A model generated the notes under the pieces. The model did no database searches. It was not told where the DNA came from and saw only the letters and a program-made list of their open reading frames with translations. DNA of 64,000 nt from Gordonia polyisoprenivorans NBRC 16320 = JCM 10675 (GTDB lineage: Bacteria > Actinomycetota > Actinomycetes > Mycobacteriales > Mycobacteriaceae), in assembly GCF_000241325.1 (NCBI RefSeq), contig NZ_BAEI01000057.1:124001-188000 (forward strand), written 5' to 3'. Position numbers and translations under genes: made by a program. This document shows, piece after piece, positions 7,400 to 64,000 of this stretch. How positions within the stretch are numbered: the first letter of the stretch is position 1; every line of letters begins with the position of its first letter.

Positions 7400-7447
7400 T
7401 GTTGAAAAGAAACGTCGCCGTGACCACTGGGGTCCCGGCGACGTTTC
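7400..7447 (-). terminator. Rho-independent terminator of the NRPS-MbtH operon
   Basis: GAAACGTCGCCG (7409-7420) and CGGCGACGTTTC (7436-7447) are perfect inverted repeats, with GACC/GGTC able to extend pairing inside the loop. Read on the minus strand, the hairpin begins 28 bases after the mbtH-like stop and is followed at once by TTTTCAACATC. This is the clearest intrinsic terminator in the window and marks the end of the operon. Confidence 0.85.
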
Positions 7448-7474
7448 GTGACATCTCGTCCTGCGTTCGACGGC

Positions 7475-7708
7475 TCAGCCGTTCTCCCGGGCGGCCTTGT
7501 CTGCCTCCATCGCGTCGATGAGGCTCTTTGGGCGCAGATCGGTCCAGTTCTTCTCCACGTACTCCAGGCACGCGGCCCGTGAATCCTCCCCGAACACCTT
7601 GGTCCAGCCGGCCGGGATATCGGCGAACGTCGGCCACAGCGAGTGCTGGTTCTCATCGTTCACGAGCACGTAGAAGCGGCCGTTCTCGTCGTCGAATGGG
7701 TTCGTCAT
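7475..7708 (-). CDS. MbtH-like protein, NRPS adenylation-domain chaperone
   Basis: A 77-aa protein with all family landmarks: [24 protein letters not shown], where the NxExQxSLWP segment contacts the A domain, and [14 protein letters not shown] near the C-terminus. MbtH-like proteins bind A domains and are needed for folding or activity of many of them, so this one probably serves the NRPSs encoded upstream. AAGGAG lies ten bases before the ATG. It is the last gene of the NRPS operon, 98 bases after the thioesterase-containing NRPS, with a terminator behind it. Confidence 0.95.
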   Translation of the reverse strand: MTNPFDDENGRFYVLVNDENQHSLWPTFADIPAGWTKVFGEDSRAACLEYVEKNWTDLRPKSLIDAMEADKAARENG

Positions 7709-7751
7709 CTCTACTCGACTCCTTCAGTCAATCGTCGTTGTCCTCGAGGCG

Positions 7752-7766
7752 GTTAGGTGAACCTCA
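7752..7766. promoter_or_regulatory. Weak DtxR/IdeR-like half-conserved site before mbtH
   Basis: GTTAGGTGAACCTCA matches 12 of 15 positions of the right-hand part of the IdeR box (GTTAGGCTAACCTAA), but the outer left arm is not conserved. It contains the short inverted repeat AGGT-2-ACCT. It lies in the 98-bp gap between the NRPS stop and mbtH, where an internal promoter could sit. This may be coincidence. Confidence 0.2.
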
Positions 7767-7806
7767 GTCGTCTTTCACCGTACCGTCCCCGACCTCGTCG
7801 GCGGCA

Positions 7807-61852
<54,046 letters not shown>

Positions 61853-61856
<4 letters not shown>

Positions 61857-64000
61857 GTTGGAGTCATTCCCTTGTTCGCCATGTTCGCCACCCCGTTGAT
61901 CGAGGTCCCGTTGATCGCCGTGCCGTTGGTCGCAGTGCCGTTGGTCGCAGTGCCGTTGGTCGCAGTGCCGTTGGTCGCAGTGCCGTTGGTCGCACTCCTG
62001 CCGGCACCTGCCGAATCACCCACGGCGACCAGCGAATTCGATCGCAGATCGCCGAGGACGTCCCCGAGCGCCTGCGGTCCGGAGACGGCGACGTCGGGGA
62101 TCAGGCTCATGAGCGCGGTCGTCAGCGCCGAGTCGGCATCCGGTAGTGCGCTCGCCATCGTATCGGTGATCGCCGACAGCACCGCGAAGGTCACCTCGGT
62201 TCCGTTGTGACTGGCCGCCACCGCATCCGGCGCGGCGTTCGCGGCCGCCGCGACGAGTTCGGGGATCGACAGCGAATGATATCCGTGGCCCGCCGCGTCG
62301 AGTGCGGCCTGCGCCTCGGTATCGGTGGCGATGGAGATGTCGTCGACGAGCACCTGCGGGTTCTCGGCGACTTCCTCGAGCACCCGCAGATACCGCTGCG
62401 CATGCAGCTCAACCGAACTGCGGTTGTAGAGATCCTTGGCGTAGATCAGTTGACCCTTCATCACATCGGAGTCCTTCGTGCCAGGTGTTGCGTGCGGATC
62501 GTCGGGGAACAGTGTCAATTGCAGATCCACCTTGGCCGGCACCAGTTGTTCGGACACCGGGGTGATGGTCAGATCGGCCAGATCCACTGTCGGGAAAGCG
62601 AAGTTCTGATAGGCGAACATCACCTGATAAATCGGGTGATGGCTGGTCGCCGGCGCCGCCGCAACCGACGACACGATGGAGTCGAAGGGGATGTCGGCGT
62701 TGGCCATGTCCGCCAGGTCATCGTGGCGAACCCGCTGGAGTAGTTCGGCGAACTTCTCCTCCTCGCGGATTTGGGTACGCAAGGCCAATGTGTTGACGAA
62801 CATCCCGATCACGCCGTCGAGCTCGGCCTGTTCGCGACCTGCGAACGGCGTACCGATGACGATGTCGCGCTGCGCCGTGAGGCGGCTGAGCAGCACCGCG
62901 AACGCCGCGTGCATGACCATGAACAGGGTGGCATTGTTCTGGCGGGCAACGGCGTCGAGCCTGCCGACCAACTCGCCGGGAACCTCGAAGACGACCTCGT
63001 CACCGGCGAATGTCGGTACACGCGGCCGCACCCGGTCGGTCGGCAACTCGAGCCTCGCCGGCGCACCGGCCAGCCGCCCGGTCCAGTAGTCCAGCTGCCG
63101 CGTCGCCTCGGTCCGGCCGTCGGGGCCTTGCGTGTCAAGCCAATCATGGTGCCACACAGCATAATCGGCGTACTGCACGGCGAGCGGTTCCCACGCCGGT
63201 GCGACACCGCTCACCCGAGCGGTGTATGCGGCCATGAAATCGGTGGCCAGCGGCATCATCGACGCGCCGTCGGCGGCGATGTGGTGCACCACGAAGACGA
63301 GGACGTGGTCGTCGGGAGCGACCGCCAGCAGCGCCAGTCGCAGCGGCGGCCCGGCCGTGACGTCGAACCCGCCACCGGTGACCGTCGCGATCTCGGCATC
63401 GACATCACCGCGGACGTCACGCACCGACCGTTCGATGCGCGTCAATGCGGCCTCGGGCTCGAGGACGAGTTGTACCGGCTCACCGTCGAGCATCGGATAC
63501 ATCGTCCGCAACGACTCGTGCCGGCTCACCAGGTCCGCGAAGGCGTGGTCGACGCTCGTCCGGTCGAGCGCTCCGGACAATCGGAGCGCGATCGCCACGT
63601 TGTATACCGGCGATGCGGGATCGGCTCGATTGACCAGCCACATGCCGCGCTGGACGGCCGACAGCGGCGCGCTCGTGCCGCGCCGGGCCGGGGCCAGCAC
63701 CGGCCGGTGGTGTGGCGTGTCCATACCGCGCACATGCTGTGCGGCCTCGCGTACCGACGGCGCGTCGAACACTGCCGCCAGCGGGACCTTGATCCCGAGC
63801 TCGGCGGACAATCGCGCGGCAACCTTGGTGGCGCTCAGGGAGTTTCCGCCGAGATCGAAGAACGACTCGGTGACGCTGACCTTCTCGACGCCGAGGACCT
63901 CGGCGAAGACCGCCCCGATGATCCGCTCGGTATCGGTGCTCGGGCCGACGAACGGGGCGGTGGCCAGTACCGGTTCGGGCAGCGCACGACGGTCGACCTT
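61853..64000 (-). CDS. NRPS C-terminal part, 715 codons visible: A10-PCP-C-docking tail; 5' end outside window
   Basis: The frame runs to the right edge and is cut there. Visible order: end of an A domain ([11 protein letters not shown]10 motif), PCP ([13 protein letters not shown] at about 63,850), and a C domain from [15 protein letters not shown] to about nt 62,350, with HHIAADGAS. Next comes ~80 residues resembling the N-terminus of an A domain ([31 protein letters not shown]) that never reaches the ATP-binding motifs, then a tail of NGTAT pentapeptides. Its TGA overlaps the giant NRPS start as GTGA. The C domain should condense the residue of the upstream module onto Thr of module 1 in the next protein. 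Confidence 0.93.
61896..62000 (-). repeat. Seven 15-bp tandem units in the NRPS C-terminal tail
   Basis: Four identical central copies of TTGGTCGCAGTGCCG span 61926-61985, flanked by diverged copies at 61896-61925 and 61986-62000. They encode repeated NGTAT in the tail, ending 40 bases before the giant NRPS start codon. Confidence 0.9.
63700..64000 (-). other. End of NRPS module 0: A10 motif and PCP
   Basis: Only the last A-domain motif and the carrier protein are in the window. The PCP is of the GGNSL type and no E domain follows, so its residue is predicted to be L or achiral. Its substrate pocket lies outside the window. Confidence 0.75.

Noticed and set aside
61896-62000. CRISPR-like array
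   Set aside because: The units are 15 bp, directly adjacent without spacers, and translate in frame within an NRPS tail.

Overview
The window is high-GC DNA from an actinomycete of the Mycobacteriales, most likely a Gordonia-, Williamsia-, Rhodococcus- or Nocardia-like organism. This is an inference from several gene families: an anti-sigma-K (RskA) tail, an MTB12-like lipoprotein, a CE1758/CE1759-type flavin monooxygenase and reductase pair, a KstR-type operator and frequent GTG starts. No rRNA, tRNA, IS element, prophage or CRISPR array was seen.

Positions 1-7160 hold ordinary chromosomal genes. These are the C-terminal part of an anti-sigma-K factor (+), a small LuxR-type HTH regulator (-), a possible small membrane protein (-), an acetoacetate-decarboxylase-family protein behind a perfect KstR-like operator (+), a pirin-family protein (+), an FMN reductase and luciferase-like monooxygenase operon (-) preceded by a perfect 24-bp palindrome, an MTB12-like lipoprotein (+), a DUF4190-type membrane protein (+) and a 101-aa protein resembling the extreme N-terminus of an adenylation domain (-).

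Positions 7400-64000 are one minus-strand NRPS operon that enters from beyond the right edge. In transcription order it holds the last 715 codons of an NRPS (PCP-C), a 13,428-aa NRPS (11 A, 11 PCP, 11 C and 3 E domains), a 4,588-aa NRPS (4 A, 4 PCP, 3 C, 1 E and a terminal thioesterase), an MbtH-like protein and a rho-independent terminator. The three NRPS genes are joined by 4-bp GTGA stop/start overlaps. Both protein boundaries cut a module between its C and its A domain, so modules 1 and 12 must be assembled from two polypeptides. The visible line has 15 complete modules after at least one upstream module, so the product is a peptide of at least 16 residues. D-residues are expected at modules 3, 6, 10 and 13, and the thioesterase releases the chain. 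From the binding-pocket residues I read Thr (modules 1, 4), Ser (modules 5, 12) and possibly Gln (module 2). The remaining pockets fall into a few repeating families I cannot assign.

The most unusual structure lies inside the NRPS genes. First, an A-PCP unit in module 4 (about 48,680-50,515) has radically different codon usage from everything around it. Second, degenerate pieces of A-domain N-terminus sit on both sides of the first protein junction, and a related piece exists as a free-standing gene beyond the operon. Third, in-frame tandem repeats, mostly of 15-bp period, recur in linkers and loops of many proteins in the window.
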